Shown here one piece after another: positions 33,082-44,618 of a DNA stretch of 64,000 nucleotides. The notes beneath the pieces are model-generated. The model saw only the letters and a program-made list of their open reading frames with translations, ran no database searches and was not told where the DNA came from. The translations under genes and the position numbers were made by a program. Numbering within the stretch: the first letter of the stretch is position 1; every line of letters begins with the position of its first letter. This DNA is from Diphasiastrum complanatum (taxonomy: Eukaryota; Streptophyta; Lycopodiopsida; Lycopodiales; Lycopodiaceae). The stretch spans positions 59,417,010-59,481,009 of the forward strand of contig CM055099.1 in the NCBI GenBank assembly GCA_029204225.1, given 5' to 3'.

Positions 33082-34096
33082 CTCCCTCTTCAACATTGGA
33101 TGCTAGTTTCAACATAGTCTTTGAGCACATTCCAAGATTAGATCTATGCATTAAATATAGGTCCTTTCCCAATGGTTTGGTGAAGATATCAGCCACACAC
33201 TCCTTTGAAGAGACATGTTGAAGCTCCACCTCTTTGGCAATGACTTGATCTCTCACAAAATGGTGAGCAATCTCAATGTGCTTGCTCCTTGCATGAAAAA
33301 CAGGATTGCTTGCCAAGCTTTGGGCTGAAAGGTTATCACAAAGTATGATTGGAGTCTTCTCTGGTTCCAGCAAGTGAAGATCCAATAACATCCTCTTGAT
33401 CCAAAGAATCTCCTTGGTGCATGTTGTTAATGCCTTGTACTCGGCTTCGGTGGAAGATAGAGAGATAGTTGGTTGCTTCTTTGATAGCCATGAGACCACT
33501 CCATCTCCAAGATAGATTGCAAAGGCACTTGTTGACTTCCTATCCATTTGATCACCTGCAAAATCTGAATCTGAAAATCCACAAAGGTTAGGTGTAGTAC
33601 CTCCATACAAGATGCCAAAATCTCTAGATCCCGAGATGTATCTAAGTACTCTCTTTCCTAGCTTCCAATGAGCCTCACTAGGATCTTGCATAAATTGACT
33701 TAGTTTACCAACCACAAAGCTTAGATCAAGTCTTGTGATGGTTAACCATATAAGAGATCCTATTAGCTTTCTATAGAGAGTAATGTCCTTGAAGGATCTT
33801 TCATTACTTCTTGTAGTTAGCTTTACATTTGATTCCATAGGAGTAGAAACAACTTTACAATCTTCCATATGAAACCTTTTTAGAATAGAGTTAACATACT
33901 TTTCTTTACATATGAATGTAGATTTAGAAGTTCTAATAATCTCTATTCCTAAGATATAATGAAGTTTACCAAGATCTTGAATTTCAAACTCTCTTTTGAG
34001 TGCCATCTTGATTTCATCTATATCTAGATTGTTACCACCACTTAAGATAATGTCATCAACATAGATCAAAAGTAAAGTGATATCATTTTCATTCAA
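33077..34096 (-). CDS. Copia polyprotein, second part: RT C-terminus and RNase H
   Basis: The 339-codon frame opens just after the in-frame stop and contains the RT catalytic YVDD at residues 12-15, the RT thumb (TRLDLSFVVGKLS) and RNase H with GFSDSDFAGDQMDRKSTSAF, SLSSTEAEYKALT, LCDNLSAQSLASNP and HARSKHIEIAHHF. RT copies the RNA and RNase H degrades it. The Met used here is internal to the original protein. The reading frame is that of 34103-37030. The polypurine tract encodes E-E-G near the end, and the TGA stop (33079-33077) lies inside the first five bases of the LTR. Confidence 0.93.
   Translation of the reverse strand: MNENDITLLLIYVDDIILSGGNNLDIDEIKMALKREFEIQDLGKLHYILGIEIIRTSKSTFICKEKYVNSILKRFHMEDCKVVSTPMESNVKLTTRSNERSFKDITLYRKLIGSLIWLTITRLDLSFVVGKLSQFMQDPSEAHWKLGKRVLRYISGSRDFGILYGGTTPNLCGFSDSDFAGDQMDRKSTSAFAIYLGDGVVSWLSKKQPTISLSSTEAEYKALTTCTKEILWIKRMLLDLHLLEPEKTPIILCDNLSAQSLASNPVFHARSKHIEIAHHFVRDQVIAKEVELQHVSSKECVADIFTKPLGKDLYLMHRSNLGMCSKTMLKLASNVEEGV
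33082..33090 (-). other. Polypurine tract of the Copia element
   Basis: AAGAGGGAG on the minus strand abuts the 3' LTR start and is also translated as part of the polyprotein C-terminus. Confidence 0.85.
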
Positions 34097-34102
34097 TCTA
34101 AA

Positions 34103-37030
34103 TTAGAGAGAATGATCATACTCACTCATAACAAAGTTTTGAGAAAGTAAGAAGGAATTGAGCTTAGCATACCAACTCCTTGGTGCTTGCTTTAGCCCAT
34201 ACAAACTCTTTTGGAGATAGCACACATGATTAGGCTCATCATGTGAAACATAGCCCTCGGGTTGCTCCATGTAAATATCTTCTTCAAGATCACCATTCAA
34301 GAAGGCATTAGTAACATCCATTTGCCACATATCCCAATCATAAAGAGTTGCAAGAGAGATTAGGATTCGAATAGTTACCATCTTTGCCACGGGTGCAAAG
34401 GTCTCATCATAGTCAATACCATATTCTTGAGCATACCCCTTTGCCACCAACCTTGCCTTGTACTTGTTGATTGATCCATCTTGATTTGTCTTGATCTTGA
34501 AGATCCACTTACAACCAATTGCCTTCTTGTCCTTTGGAAGCTTTACCAACCTCCATGTGTTGCTTTTGATGAGTGCTTGATGCTCATGATCCATGGCTTG
34601 GATCCATTCCTTCTTTTGAATTGCTTCACCTACACAAGTTGGTTCATCAAAAGAGGTAAGAAAAGCAAAGTTAGAGTTGTCCACCACTTGCTTTCCTTTT
34701 TCATCATAGGTTAGCCTTGATGGCTTAGCCCTTTGCCTTTGAGTCTTCCTTGAAGTTTGCTTTGGAGTGGCATCTCCATCTTCATCCAAGACATCTTGCA
34801 CATCATGATGATTAGTAGGCACATCAACATCAACATCAACAACATTGGAAACATTCTCTTCATGAAAGATGACATCCCTACTTATGACAACTTTCTTTGT
34901 AGAAGGAATGTACACTTTGTAAGCCTTGCTTACTTCACTATAGCCAACAAACACACCCTTCTTTGATGAAGGATCTTCTTTAGTTCTATCATCAAGTGTG
35001 ATATTGACAAAACATGTACATCCAAAGATCCTACAATGCTTGACACTCGGCCTTCTACCATAAAGAACCTCATGAGGAGTTTTACCATCCAAGGAAGCAC
35101 TTGTCCATCTATTACATAGATAGTTAGCACATGCTAAAGCTTCCCCCCAAAAAGACTTAGCAAGATTAGCATGTAGTCTCATTGCCTTGGCACATTCACA
35201 AAGGGTTCTATTCTTCCTCTCGGCCACTCCATTCTGTTGTGGAGTCCTAGGACTAGACATCTCCCTCTTAATCCCATGTGCTATACAAAAGTCTTTGAAC
35301 CTATTTGAGGTGTATTCCCCTCCATTATCAGATCTTAAGCATTTGATCTTTGTATTGAATTGGTTTTCCATTTCATTCTTGAACTTGACAAATGCAGCAA
35401 ACACTTCATCCTTACTTTTAAGAAGATAGATCCAAGTATACCTACTAAAGTCATCAATGAAAGTTGCATACATCTTTGCCCCACCATTGCTAGTTGTACT
35501 AGAAGAATGAATATCAGAATGCACAAGTTGAAAAGCTTCTTTAGATCTAGAAGTAGATCTAGAATAAGCAAGTCTATGAGATTTGGACAAGGCACAATGT
35601 TCACAAACACTATTGTTTGCAACAAGACTTTTAGGGAGACCAAGAACAAGCTCTTTCTTTGCCATTACCTCCAAAGATTTGAAGTTGGGATGGCCCAACC
35701 TCTTGTGCCAAAATTGTTGGTTTGTCAATTGCTCCCTAGCCATACATCCTTCATGATTAGAGATCACACATGCATCAAGCTTGAAAAGTTTACCATGCCT
35801 CCTACCTTGAGCAATCAAGGATCCACATTTACTTATCAAACATGCATCTCCAATGAACTCCACATCAAGTCCTTTGTCAATCATTTGACTTACACTAAGC
35901 AAATTCTTAGTGATTGAAGGAATGTACAAAACATTTTCAAGATTTGCTTTCCTATTTGTTGAAAGGGAAATAGGAATAGTGCCTATGCCTTTGATGTCAC
36001 ATTGACCATCATTTGCAGTGTAGATGATGTTACCTTCTCCCTCATAAGACAATAAGGATGTAAAGTATTCCTTATGTCTTGTCATGTGAGATGAGGCTCC
36101 ACTATCAATCCACCAAGGATCATTATCATCTATGTTGGCTAACAAACTTGAAGTCATAACAAGTGATTCACATGTGTTATGTTCTTCCTCATCTATTGTA
36201 AGATTTCCTTGCCTCTCTCCTTGCTCTCTTTTCTTCTTATAACATTCATTTGCAAAATGACCTTTTATCCCACAATAAAAGCACTTGAACTTTGACTTAT
36301 TGTTCTTAGTAGAAGAGGAAGAGGAAGAGTGATCATCATGATCAAAGTTACCACCTTTGGACCATTTCCCTTTGCCTTTACCTTTGCCCTTGAATTTGCC
36401 TTTTGTGAAGAAAGCCTCTTCACCTCCACCTTGCAAGGATGCACCATCAAGCTTTGATTGCAACCTATGTTCTTCAGCCAATAAGATTTCTTGCAAGTCA
36501 ACCACACTTGGCAAGACTCTTTGAATGGCAAAACTTTGCACAAGGTTAGCATGTTCATTTAGCAAACCATTCAACATAACTTGGACTATTTCACCATCTT
36601 TTATGTTCTCATCAATGCATGCTAAATCATCACTTAGGGACTTAACTCTCAAGATAAATGCATGAGCACTTTCACCCTCTCTTTGCCTACTAGAAAATAT
36701 TTGTCTCCTTAGGGTCAATACCCTAGATGTGGACTTTGATTCAAAGAGCTTCTTTAAGGCATTCCATGCCTCACTTGCACTTTGACACTTTCCAACTTCC
36801 TTGAGAAGTTCATTTGTAACATTCATTTTAATGATATGAAGAGCCCTTTTGGCCTTCTTATCAAACCTTTGTTGCTCTTGAAGTGTGAGAGGTCTCTCTT
36901 CAATTTCTGCAACTATGTCCATGAGTTCATTCAACTCAAGTAAGGACTCCATCCTCACTTTCCAAGTAGAGTAGTTTGATGAACTCAACCTTTCACTAGA
37001 CTCTAGCATGATCCCACCATTGGAAGCCAT
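34103..37030 (-). CDS. Copia polyprotein, first part: Gag, protease, integrase, RT N-terminus
   Basis: 975 codons from ATG at 37030 (MASNGGIMLE). Gag of the UBN2 type spans residues 15-200. A Lys/Gly-rich linker leads to the CCHC knuckle CFYCGIKGHFANEC at 250-263. The protease active site WWIDSGASSHMT is at 306-317, with a canonical D-S-G. Pre-integrase FWHKRLGHPNF is at 440-450. The integrase core has D506, D568 (RSDNGGEY) and E604 (AERKNRT), a DD35E arrangement. RT begins at about 805, with GCKWIFKIK at 839 and motif A QMDVTNAFLNG at 903-913. The frame ends at a TAA (34105-34103) shortly before YVDD and reopens in the same frame as 33077-34096. That single nonsense change is the only break seen in the polyprotein. 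Confidence 0.95.
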   Translation of the reverse strand: MASNGGIMLESSERLSSSNYSTWKVRMESLLELNELMDIVAEIEERPLTLQEQQRFDKKAKRALHIIKMNVTNELLKEVGKCQSASEAWNALKKLFESKSTSRVLTLRRQIFSSRQREGESAHAFILRVKSLSDDLACIDENIKDGEIVQVMLNGLLNEHANLVQSFAIQRVLPSVVDLQEILLAEEHRLQSKLDGASLQGGGEEAFFTKGKFKGKGKGKGKWSKGGNFDHDDHSSSSSSTKNNKSKFKCFYCGIKGHFANECYKKKREQGERQGNLTIDEEEHNTCESLVMTSSLLANIDDNDPWWIDSGASSHMTRHKEYFTSLLSYEGEGNIIYTANDGQCDIKGIGTIPISLSTNRKANLENVLYIPSITKNLLSVSQMIDKGLDVEFIGDACLISKCGSLIAQGRRHGKLFKLDACVISNHEGCMAREQLTNQQFWHKRLGHPNFKSLEVMAKKELVLGLPKSLVANNSVCEHCALSKSHRLAYSRSTSRSKEAFQLVHSDIHSSSTTSNGGAKMYATFIDDFSRYTWIYLLKSKDEVFAAFVKFKNEMENQFNTKIKCLRSDNGGEYTSNRFKDFCIAHGIKREMSSPRTPQQNGVAERKNRTLCECAKAMRLHANLAKSFWGEALACANYLCNRWTSASLDGKTPHEVLYGRRPSVKHCRIFGCTCFVNITLDDRTKEDPSSKKGVFVGYSEVSKAYKVYIPSTKKVVISRDVIFHEENVSNVVDVDVDVPTNHHDVQDVLDEDGDATPKQTSRKTQRQRAKPSRLTYDEKGKQVVDNSNFAFLTSFDEPTCVGEAIQKKEWIQAMDHEHQALIKSNTWRLVKLPKDKKAIGCKWIFKIKTNQDGSINKYKARLVAKGYAQEYGIDYDETFAPVAKMVTIRILISLATLYDWDMWQMDVTNAFLNGDLEEDIYMEQPEGYVSHDEPNHVCYLQKSLYGLKQAPRSWYAKLNSFLLSQNFVMSEYDHSL

Positions 37031-38190
37031 GATTCTAATGTTTCTTCAACTTTTAGGTTCTGTCCTAAAGCACTTAGCACTCACTTTTCTCTCAACAAAT
37101 GATAGATAAAGAGATCTATGAAGATTTAGGACCCTAAAACACTTCTATCTTGAACCTAGATGGTTTCCAAGCATAGAAAGGAAGATTGAAACACATGCAA
37201 CACTTTGCACACACTAAGAATGGATTACAAAATCAAACCAACCTGAACACACTCTTGCTTAAGCTCTCAAACTTTCCAGCAAGTGACCAAATCAAGTTAT
37301 GGTGTGAAGAGTTACTTGCATTCTTAGAAAATACCCAAAACTAGGATGCCAAGATTACCTAGTAATGAACAAACTTGATCAACATATGATCAACACACTA
37401 AGATATTGATTCAACCTGTAAAACCACATGTAAACCACACTTCTAAAAGTTTATAAACTCCAGCAAGTGATAAATACAAGATTTAGAGGTGAATGAATGA
37501 GCACACTTAGTGAATCACAAGACTAGCTTCACTATCTTGTCAAATCTTGGTGTTTAGATGTAGATCTAAGATCACTTCACATGAGAATGTTCCTCAACCT
37601 GTTAAGAACCTGAAAACACACTTGCATAATGGTTAACACCTTCCAGCAAATGCTCCAATCAAATTACATAAGGAGAGTTACTTACATGCTCAACAAAGTA
37701 CACCAAAATTTATGCCAAAATTGATGACAATCTTTACAATATGCTCTTCACAATGGAGCTTACAATATGTTCACCCAAAAAAGGGGATCTTTCATCCAAA
37801 TGGGAGCTTTGCTCAGCCTTTAGGAGAATTACAACTCACTCAAAAGAGCATTTGTCATCCACTTAAGGAGAAGTTTCATCCACTTAAGGAGAGTGTTCAT
37901 CCAAGAATGGAGATTGTCAACAATAGGATTGAAAAGAACATTGTTAGTATTGAATATGCACAAGCCTCACAATCACAAATGATTAGGTGTTATGATCTGA
38001 TCCAAAATAGTTTCTTTTCAGCCTCTGATCTTCAATAGACCTGAAATATGATTTTGATCCACAAGTTCAACTCACAAAACAAAGGTTAGTAAGATTTGAT
38101 CAACAAAGCAATGCAAAATCATGCTAGAACTTGATCAAACATCCAAATATCACCAAAAATGGAATACTTACTGTAAATAGAAGCCAACCA
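37031..38190 (-). other. Copia leader with three phased 184-bp repeats
   Basis: This is the untranslated region between primer site and Gag start. The word CCAGCAA(G/A)TG recurs at 37276, 37460 and 37643, spaced 184 and 183 bp, each preceded by an 'aacctg..aa..cacac' stretch. The units are strongly diverged from each other. No protein is encoded. Confidence 0.7.
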
Positions 38191-38202
38191 GCTCTGATAC
38201 CA
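38191..38202 (-). other. Copia primer-binding site
   Basis: TGGTATCAGAGC on the minus strand directly abuts the 5' LTR with no spacer and matches the initiator Met-tRNA. Confidence 0.92.
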
Positions 38203-38857
38203 TGTGAAAAATACAGATCCTAAGTGGATCTAAACTCCAAGATCATTGGCTTGAATGCTTGCACTCCAAACTACATAAGCTAGGAATTGGCAACACATTC
38301 TATGCTACCTAGAATGCAAAGAACTTGATCAAAAAGCATTTATCACAAATGGAAACTTCCATAAACATCAAGTGTGGCCCAAAATAGCATTATACAGTCC
38401 ATAATACATCAGCCTACCACTTTTGGAAAGCACCTAAGATCATACACAATAGCTTGAAGACAATACACACAACAATGCTCTCAATGGAGGAAGAAACAAT
38501 GACAATGATCTATTGATCTCAATGAAGCATACAAAAGGTTTCTCCAACCTGTTCTCCACGACTTCCCTACTATTTATGGATGAGGAAGATGACTCTCTCT
38601 CCTCTCTCTAGAAGGTACTTGACCCTAGATATTCCCTATATAGGAAAAATAGCTAAAAATGGCTTATATGACCAAAATACATCAAAATGGTCTCATTTTG
38701 AAGGGTATGAAGTTTGAAACTTCATCATACTGAAAAAATACAGTAAATAAAAACATTGTGGCCTGGTTCACACGTGTGAAACTCCAGAACCAAAACTATT
38801 CACAATTTTAGCCAATTTAGGCCTCAAACTAGCTAGGAAATGTTGACAATTTTCACA
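38203..38857 (-). repeat. 5' LTR of the Copia element
   Basis: The 655-bp partner of 32427-33081, with the palindrome TTCACACGTGTGAA at 38767-38780. It is the promoter-bearing LTR for the polyprotein on the minus strand. Confidence 0.95.
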
Positions 38858-39906
38858 CCACCTCTATTGGATAAAGACAAAGGAAAAGTCAAGAATGATT
38901 CTTCAAGTCAGACTTTCAGCAAGACATCATCGTCTAGGAAGTCTTCACCTATGAAGAAAGAATTATCATCTCGAAAGTCATCACCTCCACGATCAATTCC
39001 TACTAAGAAGGCTAAACGAAGACCCAAGACAAGTCCTTTTGAAAAAGAACAAGCAAATGTAGTCCAGCATGATATGCCAGAGCATTTTAAACATTATACA
39101 CTGGATGATGTGGTTGTTATGTTACCTAAAGCACATCGTGAACCTGAAGAACACATACCGAAATTTAAAGAGGTTTACGATGGCCCAACTAGGACGCAAC
39201 CAATGAATCTTGCCGAACCAGGAGAACCGAAAAGATTGTACAAGTGGGATCACAACTTACTCCTGAACAATATCAAGCACTCCGCTTGTTACTTATTAAG
39301 TATCAAGATTGCTTTGCATGGACTTATCAAGATTTGAAGGATATTCCGACATCAGTGATTGAACATACCATACCTTTAGTACCTGATGCAGTTCCAAAGG
39401 TTACAAAGTTCTATCGCTGTAATCCTAATGTGGCAGATCTGATAAAGAAAGAACTTCAGAGATTTCTTGATGCCGATTTCATTTATGAGATGGAGCACAC
39501 TGAATGGATTTTACCAATTGTCATTGTTCCTAAGAAAAATGGAAAATTGAGGATCTGTGTGAATCTCAAAGCATTGAATAAAGTGACATGGAAGGATCAC
39601 TTTCCGTTGCCTTTTATTGAAAGCATTTTGGATCGTCTTGCTGGAGCAGAAGCTTATAATTTCCTGGACGGATTTAGTGGTTACAACCAGGTTAAGATTG
39701 CCCCTATCGATCGCCACAAAACTGCTTTTGCAACAGAATGGGGCACCTATGTTTACAAAGTAATGTCGTTTGGACTCTGTAATACACCAAGTTCATTCCA
39801 AAGAGTAATGCATTTTGTGTTTAAAGATTATCTGCAGAAATTCCTTGAAATTTACTTGGACGACTTGGGAGTTCATAGTACAGATACAGACCACCTGGAT
39901 CGATAA
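38858..39906 (+). pseudogene. Gypsy-1 linker and reverse transcriptase, right of the Copia insertion
   Basis: The sequence resumes after CCACC with a Ser/Lys-rich linker, then MPEHFKHYTLDDVVV (matched by APAYFKDYTIEDVTI in Gypsy-2). A frameshift near 39240 leads into the RT frame 39244-39906: FYRCNPNVADLIKKELQRF, RICVNLKALNKVTWKDHF, motif A FLDGFSGYNQV and the catalytic YLDD within EIYLDDLGVHS. The frame ends in a TAA just after YLDD. The FLDGFSGYN form points to the non-chromoviral (Athila/Tat-type) side of plant Ty3-gypsy; that placement is by memory. Confidence 0.88.
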
Positions 39907-40631
39907 GAGAGAGTATTTGAAAGATGCCGCAAATATTAGATTTATCTAAATCCGGAAAAATGTCAGATATGGGTTTCGCACGGAGTTGTGCTTGGACATG
40001 TGATATCAAGACATAGTATTGCCACAAATTATTCTTAGATCAAATTTATTGTGGAATTGCCACCGTCGGCAACAATTCGAGGAGTTTATGTGTTTATGGG
40101 TCATGCGAACTACTATCGAATTTTTATTATCTTCTTTGCGGATTTAGCATGACCTATATACAAACTAGCTATTGTTCTTATTTGGACAGTAGAGCGTTAA
40201 AAGCCTTTGAAAAGTTAAAAAAAGCATTAACTTCAGCACCGATACTGCATTCTCCAGATTGGACGATAAAGTTTCATGTTCATACGGATGTCTCAAAATA
40301 CGCCATTGGATCAGTTTTGACGCAGCTAGGTGACTATAAGAAGAATTATCCTATACGATTTGCAAGCAGACAACTTACAGATCCAGAGAAGAATTATACA
40401 ACAACAGAACGTGAAGCGCTAGCCATGATTTTTTCTGTTTGGAAATTTCGTCACTACCTCATGGAAATGCAGTTTGCATTTTATACGGATCATCAACCGT
40501 TACTTTACTTGGTGAACAAGACATGCAATACTGGACGTATTGCAAGATGGTTATTCTTATTGACTGAATTTGACTTTCAGATTGTGGTTCGAAAGGGAAA
40601 GCAACATTATCTAGCCGATCACATTTCGTGA
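39907..40631 (+). pseudogene. Gypsy-1 RT thumb and RNase H
   Basis: After several stops (YLNPEKCQIWVSHG-like sequence in 39930-40000, the connection domain to 40150), the frame 40149-40631 carries RNase H: FHVHTDVSKYAIGSVLTQ, TTTEREALAMIFSVWKFRHY and AFYTDHQPLLYLVNK, ending with KGKQHYLADHIS. The D, E and D residues expected for catalysis are visible in these motifs. Confidence 0.87.
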
Positions 40632-41626
40632 ATTGAATCTGCACCAGTTAATACTGAAGTGGATGATGAATTGCCAGATGCTGCGTTGTTCTATGTTGAA
40701 GCAGGACCTGAGTGGGTGGCAGATATTGTTGAGTACCTGACGCTAGGACAACCAAATGACTCTTTGACAAAAGTACAGAAGAGACAATTGATTCATAAGA
40801 CTCAACCTTATCAATTAATTGCAGGACAATTGTACCATCGTGGATCAGATAATATTTTACGAAGGTGTGTTTTACCACAGAAGTACCAGATTTAATCATG
40901 TTTTCACATGATGGCATGGGTGGAGGACACTTCTCTACAAATATTACTGTTTGCAAACTTTTGCAATCCGGTTGTTGGTGGCCTACGTTTCATAAAGACA
41001 CAGAAAATTTTATTCAAACATGTGATGTTTGCCAGTGAGCACGACAGCCTACTCGACAAAATTATGAACCCTTGCATCCGGTTTTATCACAAGCACCGTT
41101 TGAAAAATGGGGACTGGATTATGGCGGTCCTATTCATCCTGCCGCGCAAGGGTCTCAGGCCCGATACATTATCGTCGCAACTGATTATATGACCAAGTGG
41201 GTTGAAGCCAAAGTTGTCAAAGTGGCTAATGCAAAATCTACGGCCAAGTTTCTATATGAAAAAATTATAATCAGATTTAGATGTCCGATCGAAATTGTTA
41301 GTGACCGGAGTACACACTTTCTTAATCAAACAATATAGTGTTTATTGGAAGATTTTTTCGTTATACATAGATTTAGTACTCCCTACTATCCCAGAGGGAA
41401 TGGCCAAGCTGAATCTTCCAATAAGATTCTTTGTACCATGTTGACAGAGACAGTTGAAGCAAGTCGGTCCGATTGGGAACATAAACTGTATGCAGCATTA
41501 TGGGCATTCAGAACCGCTTACAAAAATAGTACAAATCAAACACCTTTTCAATTGGTTTATGGTCAAGATGCTGTTATGCCAATTGAATTTTTAATCCCAT
41601 CTTTATGCATAGCAGCCACATTCTAG
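40632..41626 (+). pseudogene. Gypsy-1 integrase
   Basis: The spacer 40659-40895 (DELPDAALFYVEAG) leads into a broken zinc-finger region. Then come core motifs across frames: LDYGGPIHPAAQGSQARYII and VATDYMTKWVEAK (41072-41220), IVSDRSTHFLNQTI (41295-41337) and YYPRGNGQAESSNKIL (41385-41430). The D, D and E of the DDE triad are all present, but stops at 41338-41340 and earlier frameshifts split it. It ends at 41626 after PIEFLIPSL. The remaining C-terminal part and the 3' LTR are not recognisable. Confidence 0.88.
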
Positions 41627-41997
41627 ATCTAACACTATAACTAAAGCTACATCCGACGAGCTTCTGTTCAGATCCACCCAACAGACCAGTTTTATAGAAT
41701 TACCTATTGTAAATCTAATTCTATTATAAAAATAATGTCAGCCAAATATTTCAAAAAAAAAAATCAAAACAAATAGAATCAAACCAATTCTCATGGAAAA
41801 TACACCAGAAGAACTTTTTAATGAGAACACACTGAACGATAATCAGAATGATGGAAGTAGACCTTTTCATCTTAAATCTTAGGTGAATCAAGATTCTGGG
41901 CCAATGAAGGGGGTACCACCCAAAATTGCAGTGCATACGATTCCATGGTAGGATGATACAACACCTATAAAGAAAAAACCTTATCGCACCAACCGTG
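41627..41997 (+). other. Decayed tail of Gypsy-1
   Basis: Short disrupted frames and an A-rich patch (41753-41770). No LTR edge can be defined before the Copia LTR that begins at about 41998. Confidence 0.35.
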
Positions 41998-42644
41998 TGT
42001 GAAAGATTCAACTAGTTTGATCATATTTGCTACATTTCTATATTTGGGAAATTGAGGCCAACTTTACACTAGACTTAGAGTTTGACTTTTCAAAGTTCAT
42101 TAGTCTCAATTTCATTTGAATAAACACTTTTTGAAAGTGTGGGAAAGTTAGAAGTCAAGTTTGTATATATTCAAATTTAAATGTTGGGTACATTGAATCT
42201 AGACCCAAAAATAGTAGGGTTTACATTTTGGAGGGAAAGCCAAGTAGCCATATAGGGTTTGGACCTACTATAAAAGGATATAACTAGTGGAGAGACATAT
42301 CTTCTCTCTTATCTATCTCATTTCATGCTTATACATGGTTCTCTTGGGTTCTACTATCTATTGGTGCACTATACTTGTGATTGCTTGCAATTCAATGTGT
42401 AGAATGATCTATACTTGCTATTTTTGGATCCACATGTGTGAAATATAGTAGCTTGCTAGTTTCTTATGGAAAACAACAGTGCTTTATGTTTTGATTCATG
42501 TTTGATCAAGTTCTATTAGAGTCTGCATCTAATTTTGTATGTAAATGCTGATTTTTCTACATTGGTAAGACTGGTGGAGTATCTTGTTTTGTAACCAAAG
42601 ATCTTTAGATGATTTGGATCTGAATTGATCCCAAATCTTTCACA
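41998..42644 (+). mobile_element. 5' LTR of a truncated plus-strand Copia element
   Basis: Starts TGTGAAAGATTC and ends CTTTCACA at 42644, 647 bp, close in length to the 655-bp LTRs above. A TATA-like CTATAAAAGG lies at about 42270. A degenerate Met-tRNA primer site TGTATCAGAGC (one G missing) follows at 42645-42655. The element continues with a leader (to 43243) and the start of Gag, then breaks off at about 43500. Confidence 0.75.
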
Positions 42645-43243
42645 TGTATCAGAGCTTGTGTTTCAGGTTGTGAAGGAGGAAATCATATCTATCACTGATT
42701 TGGTGAAGATATCAAGGCTAGGACATGCTAGAGAGGATTCTACACCAACATCGAGTTTCTTGCATTTGTAGATTGGATCTTTTGTAGATCAAAACGTTAT
42801 ATAGGTTTATAAACTTGATCAATTTTTATTTTTAAATTCACATACTGGATTTGGCTGATTTTTGGATCATTGGATCAGCCTAAGTAGTGGATAATAGATT
42901 GCATATTAGATTTTCAGCATTTGCATGTAGATTTTGAGATATTCAAATTTTTGTGATTTTGTCAAAACCCTAATTTTGATTGGACCTCTAGATAGTGAGG
43001 TTGCTGGACTTCGTTTGAGTGTGTTAAAAATATTAGGAAGTGGCATGAGTCATTAGATTGAGGGTAGATCGTAAGTTGATCAAGATTTCATGATTATATG
43101 TGTTGATTTGCTTGGTATAAGTGCTAGAAGAGAATTGAGTAGTTTCCTATATTTGTGATTTCTCTTTGAAAACATTTGTTGTTGTTCAAAGGAATGCTTT
43201 TTGCACTGAAACAGGTTGAAAGAGAAGATCAGGTCATCGATAC

Positions 43244-43500
43244 ATGGTAGCATCAAGTGGAGTCATGTTGGAAGCCAATGATAGGCTTACCTCAAGTGGA
43301 GTCATGTTGGAAGCCAATGATAGGCTTACCTCAAGTAACTATTCATTGTGGAAGGTGAGGATGGAATCACTTCTTGAGATGAATGATGTTTTGGATATTG
43401 TTGTAGGTTTGTATGAGAGACCAGCAACACAACAAGATTAAATGAGGTATGATAAGTGGGCCAAAAGGGCTCTACACATGATCAAGATGAATGTTAAGCC
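43244..43500 (+). pseudogene. Copia Gag N-terminus with in-frame duplication
   Basis: The first residues are MVASSGVMLEANDRLT. The 13-residue block SSGVMLEANDRLT is then repeated exactly, a 39-bp tandem duplication (43253-43291 and 43292-43330), before SSNYSLWKVRMESLLEM. This aligns with the Gag start of the intact Copia (MLESSERLSSSNYSTWKVRM). A stop occurs at 43439-43441. Recognisable sequence ends with KRALHMIKMNV near 43497. The rest of the element is absent. Confidence 0.8.

Positions 43501-44618
<1,118 letters not shown>

Larger units (their letters stand above)
32427..38857 (-). mobile_element. Near-complete Copia retrotransposon inserted in Gypsy-1
   Basis: A 6,431-bp element with 655-bp LTRs at both ends, TG..CA termini, primer site, leader, a 1,315-codon polyprotein frame and a polypurine tract, in canonical order on the minus strand. 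The target duplication CCACC flanks it (32422-32426 and 38858-38862). By eye the two LTRs differ at only about five positions (for example GTGCGGCC against GTGTGGCC), so it inserted recently compared with everything around it. One in-frame stop breaks the polyprotein. It is the youngest insertion that can be dated in the window. Confidence 0.95.

Noticed and set aside
35360..35917. 185-codon plus-strand ORF
   Set aside because: Antisense shadow of the Copia integrase region at 34103-37030.
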